64,000 nucleotides of DNA from Saccharum officinarum (GCA_020631735.1 CM036160.1:7346746-7410745); one strand, 5' to 3'. Counted from the first letter of the stretch, positions 22,920 through 34,400 are shown. Program-made: numbers and translations. Notes: generated by a model from the letters alone, not told the origin.

Positions 22920-23720
22920 GTGTAACCGCTTATCCGGACCGATCCCGCCTGAGATCGGCAGCTTGAGGAGCATAGAGACGCTAGGTCTGTCCTCCAATTT
23001 CTTTGTCGGACAGATCCCTGCCAGCATCGACAACCTGACAGAGCTCAGCGGGCTAAACATTTCGTCGAACCAGCTCAGTGGGCCGATTCTTCGAGAGCTG
23101 GCACAGTGTACAAAGCTTTCGGATCTCTCAGCAGAAACTTCCTCACTGAGAAATTCCTCAGGAGCTCGGTGCACTGGTGAACCTGATGGGGCTGAGCCTG
23201 TCTGACTACAGTCTGAGTGGCACCATTCCGAAGTCTTGGAGGCCTGTCCACTGTCATTGACCTGCAGATCGGAGGCAACAATCTGTCAGGTCATATCCGG
23301 GTTGAGTTTGGCCAGTTGAAGTATGGCCTTGCAGGGACTCTAAATCTCAGCCACAACATGCTGTCAGGTGAGATCCCGACACTGTTAGCGAATTTGACAC
23401 TCATGTGTGCCGGTTGTACTTGAACAACAATGAGCTCCAAGGAGAAATTCCCTCTTCATTCGGCAACCTTATAAGCCTTTATCAGTGCGACCTGTCTTAC
23501 AACAATCTCGTTGGGCCGACCCACCACAGCTGGGAAACATTGGCTTCTTGGAGCTACTGCGCTTGAACAATAATGAGCTTGAAGGGGAAATTCCCTAATC
23601 ATCCAACAACCTTTCTGAGCTACTAGAGTGCCATTTGTCTTACAACAATCTTGTTTTGCGACACTCAACCTAATCATCCAACAACCTTTCCGAACTAGTA
23701 GCGCGTTCCTCAAAACTTCT
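22920..23720 (+). pseudogene. Leucine-rich-repeat receptor-like pseudogene fragment
   Basis: Plus-strand pieces in shifting frames read as extracellular LRRs of a plant receptor kinase: LRSIETLGLSSNFFVGQIP, LTELSGLNISSNQLSGPI, NLMGLSLSDYSLSGTIPK, GTLNLSHNMLSGEIPTLL and YLNNNELQGEIPSSF. Several frameshifts and stops separate them, and part of the last repeat is duplicated near 23560-23700. There is no signal peptide, membrane segment or kinase. It lies between a CACTA element and repeat unit B, so it is a stranded or captured fragment. Confidence 0.8.
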
Positions 23721-23800
23721 TGAGCTGAAGGTATTGAAACTATCCAATGTATGGATCGTGGTTGGGTGCAGTGATGCAATTTGCTGAAGAAGCATCCTAA

Positions 23801-23952
23801 GGCCATGTTTGGATGCGTATGTATTCATCTTAATCCACATGTGTTGAAGTAGATTTGAGTGAAATTAAACTAAGTTTCATTCCAATCCACTCCAACATAT
23901 ATGCTCCAACACATGTAGATTGAAGTGCATACACATGCATCCAAACAAGACC
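23801..23952. mobile_element. Tourist-like MITE, 152 bp
   Basis: Inverted ends GGCCATGTTTGGATGC and GCATCCAAACAAGACC are flanked by TAA at 23798-23800 and 23953-23955. The interior is nearly palindromic (ACACATGTAGATTGAAGTG against a mirrored left half). Confidence 0.88.
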
Positions 23953-23955
23953 TAA

Positions 23956-24163
23956 AGGATGGTTCTTTTCTTACTATCTAGCATACCTAGGGTTCTAAAT
24001 AGCCTGCTATAGCTTTTTCGTAGGGTCTACCACGCTGATGTAGCACTAATGACGCTATAGCTACATATACACCAAGCCACGAAACAAGAATATTGACCGA
24101 GACATATATTTACATCTTAACCTAGATTACTATAATATATGCCTCTTCATTGTGTTCTTTAAC
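23956..24163 (+). repeat. 1.1 kb repeat unit B, left part
   Basis: It aligns with unit C at 29210-29435 through GGTTCTAAATAGCCTGCTAT, ACATATATTTACATCTTA and CTCTTCATTGTGT. The MULE at 24164 interrupts it. Confidence 0.8.
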
Positions 24164-25602
24164 GGGTTAAGTCCACTTTAGGGCCTTCAACTATCGCAAA
24201 AGTCTGGATTTCAACCATCAACTTTAAAACCGGATAACATTGGCCCTCCAACTCTTGAAAAAGTTTACTTTTCAACCTTGGGCGGTTTGCATAGCACTGT
24301 TTGTGGCGATGACATCAGCACTCATTTTTAATTTGCGAAATTAATATCTTTTTATTTGGAGGTCCAAATATAGCAAATAATATATCAATTTTGATCATCT
24401 CAACGAGCTCTTTACAATGGTGTACTCTGTTTTGTTGTTTGAGATAGCTTTATTTTATGAAAATTAAATATTTCTATAAAACAAGTGAGAATAGGGCCAA
24501 TATGAAAGATAAAACTTTGATTTTTGTGTACTAGTTTTATTAGACTATCTCTAACAATGAAGACCTAAACTCCACACTTATTCCAGGTTTTGGGTCATCC
24601 ACAGGAAAAAGTCACCCACCTATAAATCTTCCCTCTCCAACAGCACACCCATCCATCCGACACCTCCGCCTCGCACCCCGCCGAGCCTCCCTCCCCGCCT
24701 CGCCGTCGTCGGGCCCACCTTACCGTCATCCTCCGCGCAGATCCGCCAGCCTCGCCCACCACCGCACGCCATCGAACGCCGCCCGCGACCGCACTCCACC
24801 GAGCGCCGCCACCACTGCACGCCACCGAGCTCTGCCTGCCTTGTGCCGCCACCCGCCTCGCCGTGGTAGAAGAGCTCCGCCGTGCCGCTCCTACCGCTTG
24901 CCGCAGGCACGCCGCGCACCGCTCCCGCCGCTCGCCGCAGGCACATCGTGCACTGCTCGAGCTGCTCATCGGCGGTCACGCCGTGCCGCTCCACCAACCC
25001 CACGCCGCTCACCACCAACGTCGTCCGCGTCCGCCGCCTCGGCCCGCACCAGATCCGCCGCCCTGTGGCCCTCCCCGCCTCCGAGCTGGAGGTCGCTCCT
25101 CGCCTCCACCTGGGCCTCTGGCTACGAGGATGACGAGGAACAGCGGGGGAAGATTTGCGTCTTCGGTGAGAGACAACACAAATATGCGTCGTGGTTCGAC
25201 CGGTACACAAAATGCCTACTGTCTTTGCGTCTTCTGTTGGAGGCCGCTAAAACACTTGTTTTATAGAAATATTTAATTTTTCATGAAATAAAACTATCTC
25301 AAACAATAAAACGGAGTATACCATTAGAAAGAGCTTGTCGAGATGATCAAAATTGATATATTATTTGCTATATTTGGAGCTCTGAATAAAAAGATATTAA
25401 TTTCACAAATTAAAAATGAGTGCTGACGTCATCGCTGACGTCAGCACCACAAACAGTGCCATGCAAACCGCCTAGAAAACCACCCAAGGTTGAAAAGTGA
25501 ACTTTTTCAAGAGTTGGAAGGCCAATGTTATCCGGTTTTGAAGTTGAGAAGTTGAAATCCAGACTTTTGCGATAGTTGGAGGTCCTAAAGTGGACTTAAC
25601 CC
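24164..25602. mobile_element. Mutator-like element with 330 bp inverted repeats
   Basis: The arms of about 330 bp (24164-24490 and about 25260-25602) are inverted copies, opening GGGTTAAGTCCACTTTAGG on both strands. A 9 bp duplication TTCTTTAA(C/T) flanks the element (24155-24163 and 25603-25611). Long terminal repeats plus 9 bp duplications define MULEs. The cargo (about 24560-25250) is GC-rich, unlike the AT-rich arms, which suggests captured gene sequence as in Pack-MULEs. The frames there are Arg/Pro/Ser-rich on both strands with no recognisable domain, so I do not call a gene. Unit C shows the empty site. Confidence 0.9.
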
Positions 25603-26385
25603 TTCTTTAATTAATGAATGATGTAATAACCATTAAATAATTTTAAATTATTTGTTTCTTGAGCATTGGATGAATGAATTGTTGATTATATCCGTGTGTA
25701 TCTTGATTATTTTCATAAATGTTAAATAATGGACCTACGGGTACGTTCTCCATTGCCTTGTACATGTATGTATTTGTTTTCACAAAATTGTCTTAATGAC
25801 ATATTATTGTACATAATTAATTAAGAATTTTCAATTTCCATGTTTTCTTAAAAAACGCTAGATGCAATAACTTTCGTTATACCCCGCTATAGTTATTGGT
25901 AAAGTTTTAGAGAAGTCAACCACTACATGTCATGACCCGTGATCTAAAACCACGAGGATACCTATACGGCCGGGCAGTACGCCCCTATGAGTAGAGGCAC
26001 CGGCAAAAGTCCCAGTGGGCCTACCCCAGCAAACAAGTGTGCTTCCCCATTCATATGCGATGGTAACATTTCTATTTTTCATCTCCTGAAACTTAAAAAT
26101 GATTTATTTGCTCTCACTTTAATTTTAAAATCTTGTAAAATATATCTTAGCTTTGCATTATTTTACTCTGCTTCCTTCCCAAGGTTTATGCCGAGTAGTT
26201 CATCCGGTACGCCTACCCTTCAAATGTCCAAAATCATGTATCGGGTGTCATTTACGGAATAAATCATCTTATACAATCAAATCCACTATGTAATGTAAGT
26301 GCATCATTTTGAATTTAATTAGTTTTCACAGAAAACCATATGCATAGAATTACGTTTGAAATTACCGCAGCAACATACATGGGCT
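25603..26385 (+). repeat. 1.1 kb repeat unit B, right part
   Basis: It continues unit B after the MULE: AATGATGTAATAACCATTAA, GAGTAGAGGCACCG, TTCCCAAGGTTTATG and AATTACGTTTGAAATT all recur in unit C. It ends at about 26385, where a different element begins. Confidence 0.8.
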
Positions 26386-27260
26386 TGCTAGCATCCAAAC
26401 ATCCGGACGGACGGCGCGTCGATCCGGACGCCTGCACCTATAGTCGTTTTTACACGCCGTTTCACGCGCCCACGTGGAGCCCATGCCGTCCCGAACGTCA
26501 CTAGCATATAGAAGAGAGGGAGGAGGCAGCGGATGCCTAGCCGGGCCGGGAAGAGGAGGAGACACCGAGCGAAGCAGCAAAAGGCCAAGAGGAAGATGCA
26601 ACACCTGATTTACTTTTGAAATATTTAGATACAACACTTGCAACATACGTCTGAAGGAAGATGAAATACTTGAAACATGCATCTGAAATACTTGCAAAAA
26701 CAAACACTTAAACCATTACAAAAACATCAGCAACATCTAGATAAAACACTTGCAAACATACGTGTTAAACATATGCAACATCTAGATAAACACATTTGCA
26801 ACATACGTCTAAAAAACAAGATGAAACATTGAGAACAAAAGCTCGAAACATATGTGTACAAACCGTTGCAAAAGTAGATAGCATCTCGACCTACTTTTGC
26901 AACATCCATATAAAACACTTGCAACGTACATCTGAAACACTTTAAACAGATGCGAAACATCTACTTGATGCTTGAACGAAAATAGAAGCTCGTCGATGCG
27001 GAGCTCGATGGCGGTGTGGAGCTCGGTGGCGGCATGAACCTCTGCAATAGCCGCGGCAGGCGGATGGAGCACAACTGCAACGGGAGGCGTGAGTCCGGGC
27101 GAGGGCATGCAGCGGGAGCGCGCGGCGTGAGTGGGGGCGGTGCGGGCGAGGGCGGGTCCGTCCCGCGAGCAGGGGCGCGCAGAGTGAGCGGGCGACGCAG
27201 ATGGGGTGGTGCGTGTAGGGTCCGTTTTGCGAGCTTGCGACACGGGCTGGCGGGCACCCT
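26386..27260 (-). mobile_element. Non-autonomous element with TGTTGCAA/TGTTTCA repeats, copy 2
   Basis: Reverse-oriented relative to 14290-15410: AAACACTTGCAACATACGTC-type units fill 26580-26960, followed by a GC-rich block at 26990-27240. It lies directly against the end of repeat unit B. Termini are not resolved, and frames in the GC-rich part lack domain support. Confidence 0.5.
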
Positions 27261-27278
27261 ATTAGGAGCATTACCATA

Positions 27279-27422
27279 CTCCTTCCATGCCAAATTATAA
27301 GTCACTTTGACGTTTTTGGTATATACACTTTGCTATGTATCTAGGTAAAACAATGTCTAGATACGTAGCAAAATCGATGTACAAAAAAAGTCAAAGCAAC
27401 TTATAATTTGGAGCGGAGGGAG
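27279..27422. mobile_element. Stowaway MITE, 144 bp
   Basis: The ends CTCCTTCCATGCCAAATTAT and ATAATTTGGAGCGGAGGGAG are inverted and flanked by TA on both sides (27277-27278 and 27423-27424), the Tc1/Mariner signature. Confidence 0.93.
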
Positions 27423-27589
27423 TACAATATAATGCACACATTCATATACTTTGCTTGAATCCGTTTCTCTTAAACTTCAGGGTTATTACGATTTTTTTTT
27501 TGATGTTGTGCGATTTCTATATCTGAATCTGAGTTGACGTGTGAAGGAGTAGAATACTTCTTTTTTCTTTTGAGCATCAGGAGTAGAAT

Positions 27590-27705
27590 ACTTGCGGAGA
27601 ACATAATTGGTCAGGCGAACTGAAGAATGCACGGCACGGCCGAGATATCTCGTGTAATATCGGCACCACCTAGATGACTAGATATCTTTGGGCCAGACTT
27701 CTCGA
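27590..27705 (+). repeat. Copy of F-box gene 1 upstream region
   Basis: GAAGAATGCACGGCACG, ATCGGCACC and AGATATCTTTGGGCCAG recur in the same order at 30455-30520, just upstream of the first F-box copy. No F-box coding sequence follows here, so this is an orphaned promoter or leader duplicate. Confidence 0.65.
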
Positions 27706-28665
27706 TCATTCTTTTCCCTAGCTACGGTACACAAGGGCAGAGGAGAGGCGATTTCAAATCCGGTGTCGATCTCGCCAGCTTCTCTTGGCATATGGCGACC
27801 GTCCCGGCGCCGGAGCCCGGAGGTGGAGAGGAGCCGGGAGATCGATGGCTGTCGTACATACCCACATCTAGTCTAGTTAGGTTAGGGTTAGTTTTCTCCA
27901 CCGAGGTCGTGGATGCAGAGTCCAGCTGATCTCGGTGGCTCACGGTTGTGGTGTCTGGTTCTTTTCTCCCTCCACAACATCTCTGGCGGCTGCGGCGGTG
28001 ATGGCACGTCTTCTAGAGATGGTGCTATGACGAGGTATGTTTACTCCTATCTGGAGAAATCGGGTTGGATTATCCCTTTTGGGGTTGCTTCGTTGTCGTG
28101 TGATTTGGGATCGCCAGCCATGCTTGTGGTGTCTGATCCCGTATCTCTCAACGATGATATGGCCGGTGGCCATCATAGGTCCCGTTCGGCTGTGCTGATA
28201 AGCCGGCTGAAAAACACTGTTGGCTGATTTGTTGTGAGAGAAAAATACTGTTACGGCTGAAAAAACAAGCTGAAAAGTACGGATTATAAGCCGGATGAAC
28301 AGGGTCATAGTTTTCTCGGGCGTTCAGTGCTCCATGTGCACATCGACGAGTTTGGTGTGCTAATTGTTGCAACATTAAAACCGTATGTGGCTTCTTTGGA
28401 AACTCCTTAGTTGAGGTGGGAACTGGCTTCAAGTTGCATGCTCGGTGTTTCTCTCTTCCAGGGGCGGCGTTTCGAGAGGTGGCTCTGGTTACGGGCGACG
28501 AAGACGGCTCCGGTTGCGGGCGATGAAGATGACCACGGGAGACCTTTGCAAGGACTTGGATGTAATTTTATTTTTTATCAGTGGTGTCTTTGTAAGGGTG
28601 TTTGTGTAATCCATGTTATGAATTAATGAAATGCAACCCGGTTTTCTCAAAAAAATAAGGGAAAA
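27706..28665 (+). other. Unidentified transcribed-looking segment with A-rich end
   Basis: GC-moderate sequence without an extended frame ends in GAATTAATGAAATGCAACCC and an A-rich run near 28648-28664. This resembles the 3' end of a plant LINE or processed retrocopy. A MITE sits inside it. I recognise no protein domain. Confidence 0.3.
28178..28306. mobile_element. Short MITE (GGTCCCGTTCGGCTG ends), 129 bp
   Basis: Left end GGTCCCGTTCGGCTG and right end GGATGAACAGGGTC are inverted. The interior has TGTTGGCTGATTTGTTGTG and GAGAGAAAAATACTGTT. The flanks ATA (28175-28177 and 28307-28309) fit a 3 bp duplication. Confidence 0.75.
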
Positions 28666-28839
28666 AAGATATCTCCGGTGGCGTGGTGGCATGGCGTTGG
28701 CGGGGATTTGAACTGCACTCCCCGGTGGCAGATCCGACGATGCAGCGGCATGGTGTGAATCAATGGCGCGGCGGCGTGGTGTTGCTGGTAGCGGCCCAGA
28801 TCTAGGCCCAGACCCGGTTTCCAGCCAGGTTTGGGCTTT

Positions 28840-29013
28840 TTTCATTAATCGAGGTGGTTGCCAAAACCGACATGGTTAATTATTTAACGGAGCGGGTTGG
28901 CAACCACCTCGATTAAGGCCACGATTAACCAGTGACCTTTCAGTCGAGGCGGTTGCAAAAACCGCCTCGGTTAAGGCTTTATGCCCGCCACAGTTAAGAT
29001 CTGTGTAGTAGTG
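28840..29013. mobile_element. Right end of a truncated CACTA element
   Basis: It ends in AGATCTGTGTAGTAGTG, the complement of a CACTAC terminus, preceded by alternating GAGGCGGTTGC and CCGCCTCGG subterminal repeats. No matching left end was found nearby, so the element is truncated. Confidence 0.6.
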
Positions 29014-30280
29014 AATACAATCCACATTGCAATGCAAGTGTACAGTTTTGGATGTAGTTAGTTTGCATCAGGAACAATATGTGTTGTATTATGTTTAAAA
29101 TTGCCACAACAACACACGAGACATTCATCTAGTCTTACATTATCCACCTAATATATATGGTTTTGTACTTAGGACGATGCAATTGCGATTCTACCGTTCT
29201 TCCTAAAGGTTGGTTCTTTACTTATTATCAAGCGTACAAGGTTCTAAATAGCCTGCTATAACTTTTTCGTAGAGTCTACCTTGCTATAGCCGCTAAGGAC
29301 GCTATAGCTCCGCTATACACCACTATCTGTCTTGGCCGCGAAACAAGCTTAGCACCACCAATATTGACCGAAACATATATTTACATCTTACTCTAGATTA
29401 CTATAATATATGTCTCTTCATTGTGTCCTTTAATTAATATATAAATGATGTAATAACTATTAAATAATTTTGAATTGTTTGATTTTGAGCATTGGATGGA
29501 TATGAATTTTGATTATATCTGTGAGTACATTGATTATTTTCATAATTATGAAATAATGGACCTACATATAAGTTCCCCATAGCCTTCTACATGTATGTAT
29601 TTGTGTTCACAAAATTTTCTTATCGACATATTTTTGTACATAATTAATGAAGAATTCTAATTTCTATGTTTTCAAAAAAAACGCTAAATGCAATAACTTT
29701 CACTATATCCCACTATAGCTTTTTATAGCTTATAAAAAGTCTGCCGCTAAATGTCATAACCCGCGATTAAAACCATGAGGATACCTATATGGGCACTGCG
29801 CTCCAATTCTCCTGTGAGTAGAGGCACCGACAAATGTCCAAAGAAGTGTGCTTCCTCATTCATATGCAATGGTAAGATTTCTATTTTTAATCTCCTGAAA
29901 CGAATGATTTATTTTCTCTCACTTTAATATTAACATCTTGTAAAATATATGTTGGTTTTGCATTATTTTACTCTGCCTCCTTCCCAAGGTTTATGCTGAG
30001 TAATTCATCTGGTACGCCTACCCTTCAAATGTCCAAAATCATGTATTTTTTTCCTTTTTGAAGAGAGTCCAAAATCATGTATTGAGTGTCATTTGCAGGA
30101 TAAATCATCTTATACAATCAAATCCACTATGTAATGTAAGTGTATAATTTTGAATATAATCAAATCCACTATGTAATGTAAGTGTATAATTTTGAATATA
30201 ATTAGTCTTCACAAAAAACCATATGCATGGAATTATGTTTGAAATTCCCGCAGCAACATAAATTCATCTAGTTTTACCTA
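29014..30280 (+). repeat. 1.1 kb repeat unit C, preceded by the tail of another unit
   Basis: 29014-29150 is the closing part of a unit (AATACAATCCACATTGC, CACACGAGACATTCATC). From about 29150 a whole unit runs without large inserts to about 30280. It lacks the CACTA, MULE and LTR insertions present in units A and B and so gives their empty sites. A 40 bp piece near 30110-30200 is duplicated in tandem. Confidence 0.8.
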
Positions 30281-30655
30281 AATGCTAGAAACATACTGAA
30301 CATGTACACATGCATGTACCCTATTTTTTCTGGAAAAAAATTTCAGGAAAAAGGTACAACATCAGGGTTTAGCATCCTGCTGACAATATCAGGGTTTAGA
30401 GGCCCTTTCGCTGTGGAGGACATGGTTGGTCGGGGAAAAGAATATCTACGGCGAAATGAAGAATGCACGGCACGTCTGGTATAGTGTATCGGCACCGCCC
30501 AGATATCTTTGGGCCAGGCCCAGATAATTCTGCGCAGGCCCATGGAGGCCCGAAGCCACGAGTCCAAATGGTTTGGAGGCGCAGGCAGCAGGTGAGCCTG
30601 AGCGAGCAGCCTGTCCCCAATCGATTCCATTCCCCACCCAAACCCTTGCCCACCA

Positions 30656-31684
30656 ATGGCGCCGCCGCCGCCGGAGCTGGTCGAGGACGCGTGCCGCCGG
30701 AAGAGCCAGCGCACCTCACTCGTCTGCAAGCTGTGGCGCCGAATCCTCTCCGACCCCGACTTCCTCCGCCACTACCGCCGCTACCACCGAACCCCTCCGC
30801 TGCTCGGATTCTTCCACCATGTCCCCAGCGGCTCCAAATTCCTCCAACGCTTCGTCCCCGCCACGGCATCCTCCCCCTTCTCCTCCCTGGCGGCATTCAA
30901 TTGCAGCCGTTGGTTGGTCCTCGACTGCCGCTACGGGCGCGTCCTCCTCCAGCGGAGGCCCAACCGCAACTTGCTCGTCTGGGATCCAATCACCGGCCAC
31001 CGGGAGGAGTTGCGCCGGCCCTACCACTTCACGTGCTTCTCCGCCGCGGTACTCTGCGCTGCTGCCGGCTGCGACCATTCCGACTGCCGCGGCGGTCCCT
31101 TCCAAGTGGTCTGTGTGGGCTTTGATCATATTGGAGACTGGCGCGTGCATGCTTGCGTGTACTCATCACAAGTTGGTGCATGGGGCGAGCATATTCACTT
31201 TGACCTTGGTTATCCCTGGCAACACGCCAACCTGAGTCGAGCTGCCCATATCGGAGATGAAATCTACTTCTACTTTGCGTTTCATTTGGGTCCTAAGATT
31301 CTGAAATATGACCTGTGCGGGCATTACCTGTCTGAGATTAACCTGATGGCGCCGGACATGGACTCCATGTGTGATGAAGTTGCCCTCATGCCAACTGAGG
31401 AGGGGTTGCTTGGGCTTGCCGTCACTAGGGATTCCAACCTTTACCTGTGCTTCAAGGATGGTGAATGCAGAGGGGGGGTGCAGAATGGGTACAATGCAGG
31501 GTGATCAAGGTACACAAGATGCTTGATGACCTACCGAATGCTATTGGTTTTGCTGAGGGTCTCAATGTCATATTCGTCGACACATATGCTGGCCTGTGCA
31601 TTATCGATCTCAAATCAGAAGAGGCAAGGAAGGTGGGCGACCTTTCCATCTCCGTCCTACCTGTCATGAGCTTCTACACTCCAG
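30656..31684 (+). pseudogene. F-box gene copy 1, main exon (degenerate)
   Basis: This reads as a grass F-box family protein: MAPPPPELVED, then LVCKLWRRILSDPDFLRHYR, TPPLLGFFHH, DCRYGRVLLQ, LVWDPITGHREEL and CDHSDCRGGPFQVV. F-box proteins link SCF ubiquitin ligases to substrates. Two lesions are visible. The first F-box helix is missing about 12 residues compared with copies 2-4, by compensating deletions near 30690-30705. The frame also shifts at the G7 run near 31472, where the second frame (WVQCRVIKVHKMLDD, ARKVGD, PVMSFYTP) takes over. The exon closes at CCAG with donor GTATGG at 31685, as in the paralogues. The G7 shift could be a sequencing error; the F-box loss is not easily one. Confidence 0.85.
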
Positions 31685-32067
31685 GTATGGTTCCAGCCCT
31701 TTGCTTGTTTGTAATCCTGCACTATATGGCCTCTACTTCAGCTATGATTTGTAGATTTTAGTTGAATGAAAACAAATGATAACCTCACTTCAGAAAACTG
31801 AATATATGTCAATGCAATGTCACATGTAATTATTTGTCAAGTTCAACCTGTTCATGGGGAACATTTTTGTATTAGCAATATTAAAAAAAGACACTTCTCA
31901 CATTGTAAAACTTGAATTGCACTGATAAGCTATTAACTCATTGTGAATGGCCTTCTTGTTTGTGTGTTATTTTACTAACCTTTTAGATACTAGGTACAAA
32001 TACTCCCTACTGTTTCATCTTAAAAGTGTAAATATCCTTCTAGACTTTTATGCATGGTAGCTTTCAG

Positions 32068-32123
32068 ATTGTACTAGCAGCTTTGCCATTGTGAGTAGAG
32101 ACTGGAGACATGCTAGTTCTTAA
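32068..32123 (+). other. Candidate alternative last exon 1 of F-box copy 1
   Basis: Acceptor CTTTCAG precedes ATTGTACTAGCAGC. Joined in phase to the main exon it would encode the tail DCTSSFAIVSRDWRHASS and stop. This matches the core D-C-T-S-S seen downstream of the paralogues. Confidence 0.6.
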
Positions 32124-32269
32124 CAAAAATTTAGTTGTTCTGATACATAATTATATACATATTAATTATTGAATGAACATGTTGTTGCTTTTGAAAACTG
32201 AAGATCTCACTACGCAACATCACACCTAATGATACTTATTACACAGCGTAACCATTTTATCTCCAAATA

Positions 32270-32417
32270 GGTTTATTATGAAAACATATTCAATGATTAA
32301 TCTAATGATACTTTATGCATCATAAATATTAGTACCTTTTTGTATAGGTTTGGTCAAACTTGAGATTGATTGACTCCTCAAAAAGCGAGATTTACATTTT
32401 TTAGGACAGAGGGAGTA
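32270..32417. mobile_element. Right half of a Stowaway MITE
   Basis: Words AATCTAATGATACTTTATGC, GGTTTGGTCAAACTTGAGAT and the end GGACAGAGGGAGTA match the right half of the intact Stowaway at 47633-47892. The left half is absent. Confidence 0.65.
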
Positions 32418-32550
32418 GTAGATTTTACTTTTTGTTACCCGCAAGTTGGTGATCTAATATTCTGGTTTGTATGTTATTTTGCTCTTGTAAATGTTAGACA
32501 ATATAAAATATGGTATGCAACAACTAAGTATTATGCTTGGTACTTTTCAG

Positions 32551-32615
32551 ATTGTGGTTGCAGCGAAGTTTCCATTTCCAGAATTGACAAACTAATCACT
32601 TCTCAGCCAAAGTAG
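32551..32615 (+). other. Candidate alternative last exon 2 of F-box copy 1
   Basis: Acceptor ACTTTTCAG, then a frame in phase giving DCGCSEVSISRIDKLITSQ, two residues and stop. Diverged from the D-C-T-S-S core but with spacing conserved. Confidence 0.5.
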
Positions 32616-33261
32616 GCCAATACCTGGCAAGTTTTAAAACCCACAAATCTGCCGCTGTTGGCATGTTGCAGGGATGGAATATTAAATATTCTATTTTATA
32701 GTTTTACTTATACTTTTAGCCACAGTTGGTCAATTATGGACCTTATGTTCTTCCTCGCTTGTTGTTTATGATCATGACTGAAGAGTGAAGACTATGCTTG
32801 AGGTCTGAAGACACTGTATTATTGATGGTTTGACGAGTCCACTCTGAACTGGATGGTGATCATGGTTTTTTGAAAATTGATCTGATTGCTTTAACTTAGT
32901 TTTTACACATGGGACGGGATTGGTTGTTTCAGCCTTACAGGAATGCACTTGGAACTAGAAATTTTGAACTTTAGCAGTACATAAGGGCTTGATAGTGGGA
33001 TCAATGCACTCCTTTAAACTTTGTTTTTGTTGGGCTCTAGGATCTATGTTGCTGCGTTCATTGTTTGCACAACACTAGAACACATCTGATGGGTGTTGCT
33101 TGCTTTGTTTTGAATGGGCAAAATGGCTTTAATGGACTGTCCCAGTCCCAGAATTAGCTCATCAAATTTCACTAAAAGGTGACATACATTGGTTCAATGT
33201 ATTAAAAAAAACTGTTTATACTGTGCAGAATAACTTTAATATGTATCCTTGATAGTTTAAG

Positions 33262-33341
33262 ATTGCACTTGCAGCAAGTTGCCTTTGTCAGACAAATTTA
33301 TCACTGCTGATCCGAAGTATCTTCCATCGCTGATGATTTGA
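33262..33341 (+). other. Candidate alternative last exon 3 of F-box copy 1
   Basis: TTTAAG precedes ATTGCACTTGCAGCAAGTTG. The in-phase tail is 26 residues, starting DCTCSKLPLSDKF. The polypyrimidine tract is weaker here. Confidence 0.5.
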
Positions 33342-34240
33342 ATTATTCAGCATTTTTTTTAGTTTAGTTTTACCATTGTGTAAGCCATCATGATTGGACC
33401 TTTATGTTCTTCCTCTCCGGTTTACATTTGATCTTACTTTGGATAGTGCTCTGTTGATGGTTCACAGCTCCTGTTTGAACTGAGGATATATTGTTGCTTT
33501 CTTCACTGGAACCTGAACCTGAGTGATTTATTTTCATTTTCATTTCTATAGCGAGGATAATAGTTTTAGGCTTTCCAAGAAAACATTTGGAAATAAAAAA
33601 TAGAAACATTTTAGTTCAAGTTTCTCTGCACAATATTGGTTGTGTATCGGATGCATACAGATTTAAACTTCACTTTGTTGGACTCCCAGAACTATTATTT
33701 CATCCATATTTGTTTGTAGAGCACTATGAGACATCTCCACATTGTAACTTGCCTTTTTTTTCCTTTTGAGGCGTGTAACTTGCTTTTGTTCAAGATGTAA
33801 GGTACAATACTACAATTGCTCCTATAATGTCCAAAAAAAGGAGGCACCAAGCACCATGTGTAGTGTAGTGTGTAGGTTGCTAATATTGTCACTGCTTGAG
33901 ATCTGCAAATTTGGAGCTGATGACTTGACTGACATGCAAGACTGTGGTTTAACATAGCAAAGAAATATTTGGATTTTTGCTCTTTCAAGAGGGGGATTTC
34001 ACCAAATTTTAAGACCGCAGTTTGGTAAAGCCTCCTCTTGTGAGGTGCAAAAATCCAAATTCCTCCACAGCAAAGGAATCAGCAGCTCACTGAGAAATTA
34101 TTAGCTCATTTGTTTGTGGCCGTTTTGGTTCATATACTAGATTATTTTACTGTCTTTAGCTATTAGTATATAGTAGAGCACCACTGGTTCATTAAAAAAA
34201 GAACTGTATATTGTTGCATGTATTCTTGGTACTTTTACAG

Positions 34241-34307
34241 TTGTGCTAGCTGGAAACCACCATTGTCAGTGGAGACAACTGCTATGGTGAAGTGCGGTAG
34301 TACCTGA
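34241..34307 (+). other. Candidate last-exon copy 4 of F-box copy 1, out of phase
   Basis: Acceptor CTTTTACAG precedes TTGTGCTAGCTGG. One base is missing relative to the other copies, so splicing to the main exon would change frame. Probably a dead copy. Confidence 0.45.
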
Positions 34308-34400
34308 AATTTTTTTAAAAAAAACATCAAGCTAATTCTGTTTCGGTTGGGCTCTGCTGCTTGCTTCTGCTGGGCACAAATTTTTGCAATTTTGCTACTA

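Larger units (their letters stand above)
31685..34400 (+). repeat. Reiterated last-exon module downstream of F-box copy 1
   Basis: This intron/3' region holds four diverged copies of a module with an exon-like core and flanking words such as GAAAACTGAAGATCT, CCTGTTCATG, GGACCTTATGTTCTTCCTC and GTTTATGATCATGAC. The same words recur downstream of copies 2, 4 and 5 in those genes' orientation. The cores are listed separately. Confidence 0.75.

Noticed and set aside
24595..25276. Arg/Pro-rich frames up to 196 codons in the MULE cargo
   Set aside because: Equally long frames exist on both strands and no motif is recognised. Kept as cargo of unknown origin.
32001..32040. Left end of a Stowaway element (TACTCCCTACTG)
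   Set aside because: The same words occur in the F-box 3' module behind copy 2 (near 39350-39400), so this is module sequence that resembles a Stowaway end by chance. Only the right half near 32417 is kept.
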